Shown: positions 37,001 to 45,768 of the stretch, in pieces | How positions within the stretch are numbered: position 1 is the stretch's first letter | How the letters are laid out: the number at the start of each line of letters is the position of its first letter | From: Polaribacter sp. Z022 | GTDB taxonomy: Bacteria; Bacteroidota; Bacteroidia; Flavobacteriales; Flavobacteriaceae | Direction of reading: 5' to 3' | Length of the DNA stretch: 64,000 bases | Assembly (NCBI RefSeq): GCF_023555495.1 | Contig: NZ_JALCZO010000005.1 | Span: 124,001-188,000, forward strand | Made by a program: the position numbers and the translations under genes | The notes under the pieces: model-generated | What the model was told of the DNA's origin: nothing | Database searches by the model: none | Seen by the model: only the letters and a program-made list of their open reading frames with translations

Positions 37001-38186
37001 TAAATATACAAAAGCAGAAGACACAATAAAGATTGAGTTTAGTAGTGATGAAAAAGACTTATATGTATCTGTAACAGATACAGGAATGGGAATAGATGAA
37101 GTAGATTTAGAACATGTGTTTGAAAGATTTTATCAATCAGAATCTACTCAAAAAGAGCATATAGCAGGTTCTGGTATTGGTTTGGCTTTTTCTAAGAAGC
37201 TAGTAGAAATGCATTATGGTTATATTAATGTAAGCAGTAAAGTAAATGAAGGAACAACTATAGGGTTTCAGTTGCCAATAGTTAAGCAACAAGTAGAAGA
37301 AGATGAAATTTTTGATAAAAAAACGATAGAACTTCCAAAGGAAAAAGAAATTGTAGTAGACAAACAGTTTTTACAAGAAGAAGCTCTAACTACAATTGAT
37401 GTAAGTGGCGAGTTTTCTGATGCTTTAGTTTTTTATGCAGAAGACAATTTAGAAATGCGAACTTATGTCTCAGGTATTTTATCCAAATATTTTAGAGTAA
37501 AAGTATTTAGAGATGGTCAAGAATGTTTAGATGCCTTAGAAAATGATTGGCCAGATATTGTAATAAGTGATGTTCAAATGCCTCATTTAGATGGTTTAGA
37601 TTTATGTATTGCAATTAAATCAGATTTAAAAACAAGTCATATTCCAGTAATACTTTTAACAGGTTTAACAAATATAGAAGATCATGTAAGAGGTATTAGA
37701 GATGGTGCAGATGCTTATATTAAAAAACCTTTTAATGTTCAACGTTTAATAACAAATACAGAAGCTTTATTAAATAACAGAAAACAATTAAGAGAAAGGT
37801 ACCAAGTAGGTATACCATTAACTAAAGAAAATAATAAAAATAATAGAAATGATAATGCTTTCTTAGAAAAGCTATATAGTATTATGGAAGAAAATCTAGA
37901 CAATCAAGATTTTGATATTAATACATTAGCAAAAGAATTATATTTAAACAGAACTCATTTTTATCAAAAAGTAAAAGTACTTACCAATCAAACTCCTTTT
38001 GAGTTGATTAAAATGTATAGACTTAAAAAAGCAGCACAGTTTCTAGTGCAAAAAAAACTATCTGTAAACGAAGTTTTTCTTATGACTGGTTTTAAAAGCA
38101 GAACTCATTTTACCAAAATATTTAAGGAAAAATACAATGTTTCTCCAAGTAAATATGCTTCTGAAAGTGAAAAGAATTTTTCATAA
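34056..38186 (+). CDS. Hybrid two-component system regulator (HTCS) of the polysaccharide locus
   Basis: This 1376-residue protein has a signal peptide (MVNKYYSFFLLFAVLISSVK), a periplasmic sensor of two beta-propellers built from repeats such as FLWVGTYEGINKYDGY and NIWIGSFNEGLYQF (to about residue 700), a Y_Y_Y domain, one membrane helix (about 807-828), a HisKA domain with His863 in FFSNISHEIKTPITLI, a HATPase domain (NNLINNAFKYT, DTGMGID, GSGIGLAFSKK), a receiver with Asp1172 in VISDVQMPHLDG, and a C-terminal AraC-type helix-turn-helix ending in FKEKYNVSPSKYASE. HTCS proteins bind a glycan fragment in the periplasm and activate the adjacent degradation genes, so carrageenan-type oligosaccharides are the likely signal here. 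All domains look intact. Confidence 0.96.
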   Translation: MVNKYYSFFLLFAVLISSVKAQENEFANVKKITISDGLAHNGVTSVLKDSNGFLWVGTYEGINKYDGYKLTTFKNNIDQDILTSNRVRAISEDNKKNLWIGTDEGLTVYKSSEEKFEKIYANSLIGKNNNGPIIRKIYINKKNDKIFCLTQGDGVFLFDENYKLLNQFIPLINDSEELIFLDVIELENGNLIFATSNGLYLFNTLKNSFQQILSQKVNYSNAIIGISESLFLINLQFGVGVLCYDSNNNKFSLTNKILLENQFNNLCIDDNEDLWLGTLNKGVVKINNVKSLIACNNVKELQKKYFNDDVDRLRISSIFSSNNNIWIGSFNEGLYQFNIKENPFKKYRIEMGYKNGIASNSITHISALDDKRVFLTATFGGIALFNTELEEFEELPFNISKRYLLNVSSVFVDSKKNTWIKITGVGFFRVKKGETRLEKIDSKYFEATKALPFRSYTEDKYGNIWIGCSQDVFKLSIDKFNDVIKLESLNENPYFISNKITLARYVYSDPLKDFIWIGADSDGLFRLDNKKDTDLNKIKISQFLNDKKNKKSLSSNFVTSVLRLPNEELWVGTESGGICKVEEKEDKLEFIPYTEKEGLSNNVVKSINYDNENSLWISTNIGLNKFDLKSKVFRRFNLVDGLPFEDFWFTSEKLKNGTFLFSGLDGLCYFNPEKITSNEALPNVLLENFKLYNKKIYPGDTINNRVILNKSLFELNEINLNHDENVFSFDIASLHFSNPKNHLIKYKLSPINKDWVETSSNNNTINYSGLQAGNYELSFMASNSLNEWTAPKKISITIIPPFWKTNTAYFLYLLAIILILYLVISTITKIQSLNHKVVIEKLEKDTVKDLNESKLRFFSNISHEIKTPITLINGPVEVLLDRYKNNFDVSEKLGLVKRQTKKIRQLVEQVHDFRRAEANLLKMNYSRFNFNEFIQELANDFMFLASKDQKKFELIAKDKNIIVSADKDKIEKICNNLINNAFKYTKAEDTIKIEFSSDEKDLYVSVTDTGMGIDEVDLEHVFERFYQSESTQKEHIAGSGIGLAFSKKLVEMHYGYINVSSKVNEGTTIGFQLPIVKQQVEEDEIFDKKTIELPKEKEIVVDKQFLQEEALTTIDVSGEFSDALVFYAEDNLEMRTYVSGILSKYFRVKVFRDGQECLDALENDWPDIVISDVQMPHLDGLDLCIAIKSDLKTSHIPVILLTGLTNIEDHVRGIRDGADAYIKKPFNVQRLITNTEALLNNRKQLRERYQVGIPLTKENNKNNRNDNAFLEKLYSIMEENLDNQDFDINTLAKELYLNRTHFYQKVKVLTNQTPFELIKMYRLKKAAQFLVQKKLSVNEVFLMTGFKSRTHFTKIFKEKYNVSPSKYASESEKNFS

Positions 38187-38206
38187 AAATTCTATTTAAT
38201 ATTATT

Positions 38207-38242
38207 AAAGCGTTACTAATTAGTTAGTAACGCTTTTTTTTT
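38207..38242 (+). terminator. Terminator of the HTCS gene
   Basis: AAAGCGTTACTAA and TTAGTAACGCTTT around a four-base loop, followed by a T-run. Confidence 0.88.
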
Positions 38243-38348
38243 ATTTCTGTTGATATTTACTAAAAACAACAATGTATTTATTTTTAGATACAAAAAAACT
38301 TAACATGTTTAGTTAATTTGAAAACAAATAATTAAACAACAGCTTATT

Positions 38349-39641
38349 ATGATAAAAAATTTACTTAGAAAAAACGTTTTTTTACTATTGGTTTTTTGTG
38401 CTTTTGCATTAAATGCTCAAACATATACCTTTAGTTCGGGTCTAGAAGGGTGGAGTTCTGCCTATGGTTCAGCAGATCCTGTATCTCATTCAACAACAGA
38501 AGGTGTAAATGGAGATGGGGCTCTAGTTTTAACTAGAGTTAATAATAATTCTAACTTTGGTTTAAATCCTGCAGGTATAGATGCTAGTACTAAAAAATTC
38601 ATAAAAATAAGATTTAAGAATGAAACCAATGGTACACAATTAAGAGTACAAGGAGCTCAACCAGCAGACAATTCAGATTTAAAAATTCCGAATACGATAT
38701 TTAACATTACTCCAAACTCTTCAGAGTATGTAACAATGTATTTAGATATGAGTGCAGTTACTAATTGGGATAATACAATTGATAACTTCGATGTTTTAAT
38801 TAGAGCAAATTACGCAGATGGAGAAGGTAATTTTTATTTAGATGAAATTGAATTTCAAAATTCTGCACCAGCTAAAACTTATTCAGAATTTATTCTAAAC
38901 CCAAGTTTTGATGGTCCTACTGGGGTATCTCATTTAAGTGGTAATGTTACTTTTGCTACTAGATCTATTACTTCTACAGTATTTCATGATGGTACACAAA
39001 GTTTAAAAAAGGAGTATACTGCAAATCCTGATAAACCTTTTTGGACTTTTACTAGTTATGAAAAAAAATATACTACTAAGTTTCCTGCAAATTCTGATAT
39101 TCAAATTAAAATGTGGGTAAAATCTAACAGAACAACTCCTTATTCAGTGTCATCTAGAGTAAAAACTACAGATGGTGGTGTAGATACTGCAACAAAACCA
39201 ATTGCATCTGTTACTACAACAAATACTTCTGGTGATTGGGAAGAATTAACTTTCGATTTAAAAAATGTAGAAGAGTTTGATGGAATTTTATTTTGGTTTG
39301 CTTTAGATCATATAGATGGAGCTGCTACCAATTTAGTTGCAGGAGATATTGTTTATTTTGATCAAATGACAGCAACCATAACAGCAGCAACAGCAAATTT
39401 AGAGTCTAATATTTTACAAGGTGTATCTGTATACCCTAATCCAGCTAACGATATTTTAAATATAAAAAGCCCTATAAATAGTGAAATTAGTTTGTTTAAT
39501 ATTTTAGGAGCAAAAGTAAAGTCTGCAAAAAACAATTCAGATATTTTGCAGTTATCAGTTTCAGATTTACCAAGAGGAGTTTATATGTTAAAAATATTTT
39601 CTGAGAACAAATCTAAAACCACAAAAGTTGTAATTAAATAA
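38349..39641 (+). CDS. T9SS-exported protein with two carbohydrate-binding-like domains (A)
   Basis: The 430-residue protein has a signal peptide (to about residue 23), a first beta-sandwich-like domain (about 24-180; YTFSSGLEGWSSAYGSADPV, then GDGALVLTRVNNNSNFGLNP), a second domain (about 181-345; YSEFILNPSFDGPTG, IQIKMWVKSNRTTPYSVSSR) and a T9SS type A sorting tail (YPNPANDILNIKSPINSE to KTTKVVIK). The first domain has the FxxxLxGWS layout of CBM4/CBM-like galactose-binding folds. No catalytic residues are evident. It is the first gene downstream of the HTCS and is paralogous to the next gene. It probably binds polysaccharide at the cell surface. Confidence 0.75.
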   Translation: MIKNLLRKNVFLLLVFCAFALNAQTYTFSSGLEGWSSAYGSADPVSHSTTEGVNGDGALVLTRVNNNSNFGLNPAGIDASTKKFIKIRFKNETNGTQLRVQGAQPADNSDLKIPNTIFNITPNSSEYVTMYLDMSAVTNWDNTIDNFDVLIRANYADGEGNFYLDEIEFQNSAPAKTYSEFILNPSFDGPTGVSHLSGNVTFATRSITSTVFHDGTQSLKKEYTANPDKPFWTFTSYEKKYTTKFPANSDIQIKMWVKSNRTTPYSVSSRVKTTDGGVDTATKPIASVTTTNTSGDWEELTFDLKNVEEFDGILFWFALDHIDGAATNLVAGDIVYFDQMTATITAATANLESNILQGVSVYPNPANDILNIKSPINSEISLFNILGAKVKSAKNNSDILQLSVSDLPRGVYMLKIFSENKSKTTKVVIK

Positions 39642-39654
39642 ATCAATACAACAG

Positions 39655-39700
39655 TTTTAACAATCAAGTTTCATGCTAAGTTGAAACTTGATTGTTAAAA
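39655..39700. terminator. Long perfect hairpin between the tandem T9SS genes
   Basis: A 19-base arm (TTTTAACAATCAAGTTTCA) pairs perfectly with its complement across an 8-base loop, 14 bases after the stop codon. It is not followed by a T-run, so besides termination it could be an RNA-stability or processing element. The rest of the 286-base gap (39701-39865) has nothing recognisable. Confidence 0.5.
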
Positions 39701-39865
39701 ATAAGGAATATAAGTAAAGTATTATACTGTACATTATTATTTATAAATATAAAGAAGTATGTCTTTTGCTTTTTTTGAGAAATAATTTAAAATCAAGTGT
39801 AAAATATTAATATAGTACACATAGGAGGTAATTTAGTGTACTTACAAGGTAATATTTAAGAAATA

Positions 39866-39890
39866 AAAACTAAACTTCTTGTTTAGTTTT
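39866..39890 (+). promoter_or_regulatory. Hairpin in the leader of the second T9SS gene
   Basis: AAAACTAAAC, loop TTCTT and GTTTAGTTTT, 37 bases before the start codon. It is not followed by a T-run. A leader stem-loop or operator are both possible. Confidence 0.35.
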
Positions 39891-39927
39891 ACCAAAAACA
39901 ATTAACTAAATATTTAATTTAACAATT

Positions 39928-42555
39928 ATGAAAAAACGAATACTTAAAAAATCATTCATGTTACTTGCAGTCTTAGGACTTGTAAGTTTTAATATGAATG
40001 GACAAGAAACTTTTAGTACTAGTGATCTAGGAGGTTGGAGTGTTGCTTATGGAGCTGCAGGACCTGTTACTCATAGTCAAACAGAAGGAGTTAAAGGAGA
40101 TGGGGCTTTAGTTTTAACAAGAGATAGTAATAACTCCAATTTTGGATTAGGAACTTCTGCCGGAATTGATGCAGATACATATAAGTATATAAAAATAAGA
40201 TACAAAAATGAAACTCTTGGAACGGATATAAGAGTTCAAGGAAGTAAAGACGCAGCAAATACTGTTCAACTTTCTCATACAATTTATACTATAGCTGCAG
40301 GAACTCCTGGTAATGGAGTTTGGAAAACTGCATTTATAGATATGTCATCTACAACAAATTGGAATGGGACAGTAAATAATTTAGATATTTTAATTAGAAG
40401 AAATTATGCAGCAGGAGAAGGTAACTTTTATGTTGATGAAATAGAATTTGTTACTTCTGATAAGAATTATTCAGAATTTGTACAAAGCCCAAGTTTTGAA
40501 GATGGTTCAGGTACAGCTATTTTTAGTGATACTGCTTCTCAACCTGTTGATTTAGAGATTGAAGCTTCAGCAAATGCTAAAGATGGTATTAATAATCTTA
40601 AATTAACTTGGACAGGAGATGCTACAGCTGGTTATTTTATTTTTAGTTCTTTTCAAAAAACATATGGAGGTGTAGATTTTCCAGTTGGTACAATTCTACA
40701 AGTAAAGATGTGGGTAAAAAAGAATACAGCCAACAGTATCAATATTATTTCAAGAATAAAAACAGAAGAATTAGATGGTGCTACTAGTCAAAATAAAACA
40801 GCTACGCAAAATACTTCTACAGCAGTAAATACTTGGGAACAACTTACTTTTGATATTCCAATTACGGCAGCATCAGATGCATTTACTAACTGGATAGGTA
40901 TTGGGTATGATGCTGGAGGAGGTACTTCTAATTTAACAAATGGAGATATTATTCAAATAGATAAAATTACTTCTGCTGTTTTTCCAGTATCAGCATCTAC
41001 AACACCTGGTAATTGGGCAACTGGAGGAACTTGGGGAGGTGCAGTTCCAAATCAAGGAGATAAAAAAACAATTAATAATAATATTGATGTTAATTCTGCG
41101 GTTGTTTCAGATGGACCTATAGAAGTTACTACAGGTAATACATTAACAATTAAAGCAGGAAATTCTCTTACATTAAATTCAGATATTCAAATTGATGGAA
41201 CATTAAATTTAGAACATGGAGCTCAATTAATAGTTAAAGGTAATTCAGCAGGAAATGCTAGTTTTGTTCGTACTTTACCAGCTGCAAATGGTGGAGACGC
41301 TACTTTAGATGGCTGGTTTTCTATGTCTCCTCCTTTTTCTGGTGCGTCTATAAATAATGCATGGGCAACCTCTAATGGTTTAGCAACTAGTGCAAGTAAT
41401 AATAGAGGATTAGCAACATATGTAGAAAACGGAGATAGTTGGGCTTATTTAAAAAATGATGATACTAATGTAGCAGCTTTAGGTTCTACTTTTCAAGCAG
41501 GTAAAGGGTATATTATAAAACAATCTACTGCAGGAGATATAACTTTTACAGGAACAATTAATTCTAGTGAAGATGGAGTTGAAGTTGCTGTTACTAAAGA
41601 TGGTAATGGTTTTAATTTATTAGGAAGCCCTTATTCTGCTTTAGTAAATAGTGGTCAATTTATTACAGATAACACAACTAAATTGGCTTCTCAAGAAGTT
41701 TGGATATGGAATGATGATGGTAATACGTATAATTCTAAACCAACTGCTATGAATTTTAAATTAGCACCAGGTCAAGCTTTCTTTGTACAAGTTAATGCTG
41801 CTGGTTCACTTAAGTTTGAGCAAAGTAACCAAGAAATTGGAGGTGATACATTTCAAAAAAGTTCTGAAAGAAAAATTACTTTAAATGTTACTGATGGGGC
41901 TAATAAAAGGTATGCAGAAGTATATTATTTTGATAATGCAACTAAAGGATTTGATAGTGGTTATGAAGGTAAAGTTTTTAAAGGAACTTCTCAAAAGTTA
42001 TCAATTTATACTCAAATGTTAGAAGGAGACCTAAATGAATCTTATCAAGTGCAATCATTTCCAAATTCAGATTTTGAAACGAATATAATTCCTGTTGGGT
42101 TAAAAGCTGAAGCAGGTAAGGAAGTTACAATTACTGCAGAAGCATTAAATATTCCTTCAGGATTAAATGTTTATTTAGAAGATAGAGTGGCAAGTACTTT
42201 TACACGTTTAGATGAGGTAAATAGTGAGTATAAAATTACTTTAACAGAAGCAATTAATGGAGTTGGAAGATTTTATTTACATACAAGATCATCTGCTTTA
42301 AGTGTTGATGATAGTGTTAAGTTAAATGGAGTAAGTATATTTAAGTTAAGTGCATCTACTTTAAGAGTAGCAGGTTTACCAAATGGTAAAGCATCTGTTT
42401 CTTTATTTAATGTTCTGGGAAAACAAGTTTTAACTAATAAATTCGAAGCTAATGGTGCAAAAGATATTCTTTTACCAAAATTAGCAGCAGGTGTTTATTT
42501 TGTAAATGTAGAAACTGTTTCAGGTAAAATAAGTAAGAAAATAATTTTAGAGTAA
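39928..42555 (+). CDS. T9SS-exported multidomain protein with two carbohydrate-binding-like domains (B)
   Basis: The 875-residue protein has the signal peptide MKKRILKKSFMLLAVLGLVS. Domains 1 and 2 (about 27-175 and 178-355) match those of the previous gene: FSTSDLGGWSVAYGAAGPVT, GDGALVLTRDSNNSNFGL, then YSEFVQSPSFEDGSGTAIFS and LQVKMWVKKNTANSINIISR. A middle region follows that is not in the paralogue: a turn-rich stretch (NWATGGTWGGAVPNQGDKKT, TIKAGNSLTLNSDIQIDG) and a longer Gly/Asn-rich part (to about 800). A type A sorting tail (LFNVLGKQVLTNKFEANGAK to KKIILE) ends it. It is predicted to be surface-exposed. No catalytic motif was recognised. Confidence 0.75.
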   Translation: MKKRILKKSFMLLAVLGLVSFNMNGQETFSTSDLGGWSVAYGAAGPVTHSQTEGVKGDGALVLTRDSNNSNFGLGTSAGIDADTYKYIKIRYKNETLGTDIRVQGSKDAANTVQLSHTIYTIAAGTPGNGVWKTAFIDMSSTTNWNGTVNNLDILIRRNYAAGEGNFYVDEIEFVTSDKNYSEFVQSPSFEDGSGTAIFSDTASQPVDLEIEASANAKDGINNLKLTWTGDATAGYFIFSSFQKTYGGVDFPVGTILQVKMWVKKNTANSINIISRIKTEELDGATSQNKTATQNTSTAVNTWEQLTFDIPITAASDAFTNWIGIGYDAGGGTSNLTNGDIIQIDKITSAVFPVSASTTPGNWATGGTWGGAVPNQGDKKTINNNIDVNSAVVSDGPIEVTTGNTLTIKAGNSLTLNSDIQIDGTLNLEHGAQLIVKGNSAGNASFVRTLPAANGGDATLDGWFSMSPPFSGASINNAWATSNGLATSASNNRGLATYVENGDSWAYLKNDDTNVAALGSTFQAGKGYIIKQSTAGDITFTGTINSSEDGVEVAVTKDGNGFNLLGSPYSALVNSGQFITDNTTKLASQEVWIWNDDGNTYNSKPTAMNFKLAPGQAFFVQVNAAGSLKFEQSNQEIGGDTFQKSSERKITLNVTDGANKRYAEVYYFDNATKGFDSGYEGKVFKGTSQKLSIYTQMLEGDLNESYQVQSFPNSDFETNIIPVGLKAEAGKEVTITAEALNIPSGLNVYLEDRVASTFTRLDEVNSEYKITLTEAINGVGRFYLHTRSSALSVDDSVKLNGVSIFKLSASTLRVAGLPNGKASVSLFNVLGKQVLTNKFEANGAKDILLPKLAAGVYFVNVETVSGKISKKIILE

Positions 42556-42577
42556 TAACGAGAAAAATTTAGATATA

Positions 42578-42757
42578 ATGAAAGATTCAATAAAAAATAA
42601 AGAAGATAAAACACAAGACATTTCTCGTAAAGAAGCTATCAAGAAGATTGGTAATTACGGAAAATATGCAGCTTTAACTGCTTTGGGTACTTATATGATT
42701 TTAAATCCTCAAAAAGCGCAAGCTCAAAGTCCAGAAGCACCAGGAGAAGGGTTTTAA
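42578..42757 (+). CDS. Short signal-peptide-like protein (59 aa) after the T9SS genes
   Basis: The protein starts MKDSIKNKEDKTQDISRKEA, continues IKKIGNYGKYAALTALGTYM and ends with LNPQKAQAQSPEAPGEGF. It resembles a Tat- or Sec-type signal with a charged n-region (SRKEAIKK), a hydrophobic core and a cleavage-like AQA-QS site, leaving only about ten residues (QSPEAPGEGF) after cleavage. The gene begins 22 bases after the 875-residue T9SS gene and shares its terminator, so the two are co-transcribed. I recognise similar short flavobacterial proteins only as uncharacterised. Confidence 0.7.
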   Translation: MKDSIKNKEDKTQDISRKEAIKKIGNYGKYAALTALGTYMILNPQKAQAQSPEAPGEGF

Positions 42758-42776
42758 TAATAAATTAAATAAATTT

Positions 42777-42808
42777 AAAAAGCGTCACATTTTTGTGGCG
42801 CTTTTTTT
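42777..42808 (+). terminator. Terminator after the short signal-like gene
   Basis: AGCGTCACA and TGTGGCGCT (one G-U pair) followed by TTTTTTT. Confidence 0.85.
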
Positions 42809-42830
42809 GTTTCATAAAACTTAGTTTTAC

Positions 42831-42867
42831 TTTAACGTACGTTAAATATATTTACAGATACAATTTG
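42831..42867 (+). promoter_or_regulatory. Palindromic operator candidate and promoter of the lambda-carrageenase gene
   Basis: TTTAACGTACGTTAAA (42831-42846) is a perfect 16-base palindrome. TACAATTTG (42859-42867) is a -7-like element with one extra spacer base. The palindrome lies at the -33 position relative to it, 68 bases before the ATG. It is a candidate HTCS or other regulator site; binding is not shown. Confidence 0.4.
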
Positions 42868-42914
42868 AAATATTAAAATCACGAAATTTATATCAAGAAT
42901 AAAAAAATACTAAA

Positions 42915-45752
42915 ATGAATCATTTTTTTAAACAATATACGCTTGTAATTTTTATCGCATTAATAAGTTTTAATTGTTCTTCAAAGAAAACAAGTGTTGT
43001 AAAAGATACTAAAGCCATAGTAAGTATAGATACAGATTTAACAATATTAAAAGTAAGAACAGCTGTGTCTAATGGAAATTCTTTTATTGTTGCAAATAGT
43101 TATGAGGGCACATTAATTGGATTGTCTAATAAAGGAAAAATTCTTTGGAAAAACACATTGTCTGGTTTTATAAATCATGATGTATATATTAGAGATATAG
43201 ACAATGATGGTTCAGATGAAATTTTAACAGCAAATGCAGATGGTAGTATTTATTGTTTAAATTCTAAAGGAGATTTACAGTGGAGTTTTAAAAAAAATGA
43301 TGCACCAATGTTTGCTGTTTCTGCAATTAAAAAAGGAAATAATACTTATGTTGTAGCTGGTGGTTTTGATAATTCTATTTATTATTTAAGTGCAAATGGA
43401 AAATTTGTAAAAAAAATCAACTCTAAACCCTATTCAAAAGAAAGACTTCGAGAATTTCGTGGTAAAAAAATACCAAAAGAAAATGTTAGCATGTCAAATT
43501 TTATCAGAACAATTAAAAATCCTGATGGAAAAGAAACCTTAGTGGTTTTAGGAACAAACAACCATATGCAAACAGTTGGTACCTTGTATTTTTTTAACCC
43601 TTTAGAAATTAAGCCTTTTAAAAGTAAAAAAATAACTAAAGGAAAATCTTTTAAAGGCAAGTTAAGAATTAGGCCAATTGGCGATTTTAAACTAGTTGAT
43701 TTTGATAATGATGGTTACCAAGAAATTGTACTAGGAGCTTCTGCACATGTAAATGATATGTTGGTTACAACATATAACACTAAAAGTGGTAAATTTTTAT
43801 CCGATAAAATTTCAAAAATTTCTTTTGGATACGATATTGCTCACACAGAGGTTGTATTTCAAAAAGGAAAAAACACTTATTTTACAAGAGTGGGTAGCAA
43901 AATTCATTTGTATCAACCAGGAGAATCAAATAAAAGTATAGAAAGAATTGTAGGTAAATATGCGTATAATGATATATGTAAAATACCTAACTCAAATAAA
44001 GTAATTTTAGCAAGTAGTCAGAGTGGAGGTAGTGCAATCCATATTATTGACTTAGATAATTCTAACTGGAAAAATAGTTTTAAAAATTTAGTTCCTAAAG
44101 GAAAAATAACGACTATAATAAAAAATACAAATAAGATTAAAAACAATCTAAAAAAATATACAAAACCTGTTGTTGAAAACCAATCTCAAAAAGTGTATTT
44201 GATGACAGAAAAAATACCATCAAATTTAGTAAGTCTTAAAGAAAAATTGTTCAAAGAGTACCAAAATCCATATTTTTTTAATTCTTTAAATATGCGAAAT
44301 GTTGAAAATTGGGATAGGTCTAATGTTCCAAATGAAAAATATAAAAAATCTAGAGATCGAAGAAAAAGATACACATTAACAAGTGATGAATCATACAATC
44401 AAATAACAAAAAAATTAGAAGGAACTTCTGGAGTAGCATATTGGGCAGGTCATGGAAATGATCCTTATATGTTTCATATTAATACTACAAAAAGAGTTAT
44501 TGATAAAGCCAATAGCGAAAATAAAAAAACTGTTTTGATTTATCCAGAAATGGAAGATCATACAGAAAATGCAAAGTATTTGGTAAATGATTTAGTATAT
44601 CCATTAGCAGAATATGCAAAAAATAAAAATGCTAATATCTTTTTAAGAAACAAACACAATGCTTGGTTGGGTACTTGTTATTTAGAGCAGTGGGATAGAT
44701 TAATGTCTGGAGAATTTGCAGATGTTTTTGTGCCTTCTATGGAAGAAACTACAGACAAATCTATGGAATTAAGTTTGGCAGGACGTTTAGGTTTATGGTC
44801 TAGTGGAGTTGTAAATTCTTGGGGAACAAGAGCTGTTCCAGATAATACATCTTTTGATAGATCTAGACAATTGGGTTACCAAAGATTACCAAATCACTTT
44901 TTAAGAATGTTAATTTTTCATACATCTTATGGAGCCCAATTCATTAACAATTTTTCAATAGACCAACAGTATATGAGTATTTATTGGGAGTTGATTGGAA
45001 AAGGAGCTTTATATGTGCCTAAAAGGAATGAAATTTTAAGTTTTTCTCCAATTCATCTAAGTATGAAAGATCCAGATCATCATTTTATAGATGATGGTTC
45101 TAATGTAAAATGGAGCGTTTTTTATGATGAAAAGTTTGAAAAAGAAAACCCTTTTGTGTTGAGTAGATTAAATGGTTCTTGGCCTGGAGCCCCAGTAACA
45201 GAATGGGATTTTTCTAGATATGCAGCAGGTGTAAAAGATAGAAGACTAAATTTTTTAGCACCTTATAAAAATGGATTGGTTTTAATAACACCAACACAAG
45301 AAGGCGTTTTTGCACAGAAAAATGTAGTAAGAAAAAAACTAATAGATAATTTACATCCTTTTTATAAAAACATCTTAAAAGAATATATTACTGATGGTAG
45401 AAATTATTATTCTGCAGACGGTAAGCAAACTTTTAAAGCAGATAAATACTACAAAGTAATTGAAAAAGAGATTAAAGAAAGTTCTAAAAAATTACCAATT
45501 ACAGTTTCTGGAGATGTTGCTTGGGTAGTTGCTCAAACTGCACCAAAACACCTTAGGTTAACTATTATAGATAATGGATATATAAACCCAGAAAAAAGTA
45601 CTGCTATTGTAAATTTTAATAATATTAAGATTAAAAAAATTGTAGATATTTTAAATAAAGAAGAGTTTAAAAAACAAAGTTCTTCAGTAAAAATAAATAT
45701 TCCTTTAGGTGCTTTCCGTTTTATAGATATTGAACTAGAAGAGGCCTTGTAA
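42915..45752 (+). CDS. Probable lambda-carrageenase (GH150) lipoprotein
   Basis: The 945-residue protein starts with a lipoprotein signal (Cys21 in LISFNCSSKK). Residues 40-380 form a beta-propeller with PQQ/FG-GAP-like repeats (IRDIDNDGSDEILTANADGS, LVDFDNDGYQEIVLGASA). A Lys-rich linker (about 385-425) leads to a C-terminal domain with VAYWAGHGNDPYMFHINTTK, VLIYPEMEDHTENAKY, HNAWLGTCYLEQWDRLM and FHTSYGAQFINNFSIDQQYM. This size and order (propeller, low-complexity linker, large C-terminal domain) match the characterised Pseudoalteromonas lambda-carrageenase, founder of GH150. That family cuts beta-1,4 linkages of lambda-carrageenan. The call rests on architecture and neighbours, and catalytic residues were not assigned. 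It has its own promoter and is followed by a three-hairpin gap. Confidence 0.7.
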   Translation: MNHFFKQYTLVIFIALISFNCSSKKTSVVKDTKAIVSIDTDLTILKVRTAVSNGNSFIVANSYEGTLIGLSNKGKILWKNTLSGFINHDVYIRDIDNDGSDEILTANADGSIYCLNSKGDLQWSFKKNDAPMFAVSAIKKGNNTYVVAGGFDNSIYYLSANGKFVKKINSKPYSKERLREFRGKKIPKENVSMSNFIRTIKNPDGKETLVVLGTNNHMQTVGTLYFFNPLEIKPFKSKKITKGKSFKGKLRIRPIGDFKLVDFDNDGYQEIVLGASAHVNDMLVTTYNTKSGKFLSDKISKISFGYDIAHTEVVFQKGKNTYFTRVGSKIHLYQPGESNKSIERIVGKYAYNDICKIPNSNKVILASSQSGGSAIHIIDLDNSNWKNSFKNLVPKGKITTIIKNTNKIKNNLKKYTKPVVENQSQKVYLMTEKIPSNLVSLKEKLFKEYQNPYFFNSLNMRNVENWDRSNVPNEKYKKSRDRRKRYTLTSDESYNQITKKLEGTSGVAYWAGHGNDPYMFHINTTKRVIDKANSENKKTVLIYPEMEDHTENAKYLVNDLVYPLAEYAKNKNANIFLRNKHNAWLGTCYLEQWDRLMSGEFADVFVPSMEETTDKSMELSLAGRLGLWSSGVVNSWGTRAVPDNTSFDRSRQLGYQRLPNHFLRMLIFHTSYGAQFINNFSIDQQYMSIYWELIGKGALYVPKRNEILSFSPIHLSMKDPDHHFIDDGSNVKWSVFYDEKFEKENPFVLSRLNGSWPGAPVTEWDFSRYAAGVKDRRLNFLAPYKNGLVLITPTQEGVFAQKNVVRKKLIDNLHPFYKNILKEYITDGRNYYSADGKQTFKADKYYKVIEKEIKESSKKLPITVSGDVAWVVAQTAPKHLRLTIIDNGYINPEKSTAIVNFNNIKIKKIVDILNKEEFKKQSSSVKINIPLGAFRFIDIELEEAL

Positions 45753-45768
45753 TAATAAATTATTCTTA

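Noticed and set aside
38349..39641. SusD-like glycan-binding lipoprotein
   Set aside because: It lacks a lipobox and the helical TPR core of SusD and ends in a T9SS tail instead. No SusC is adjacent.
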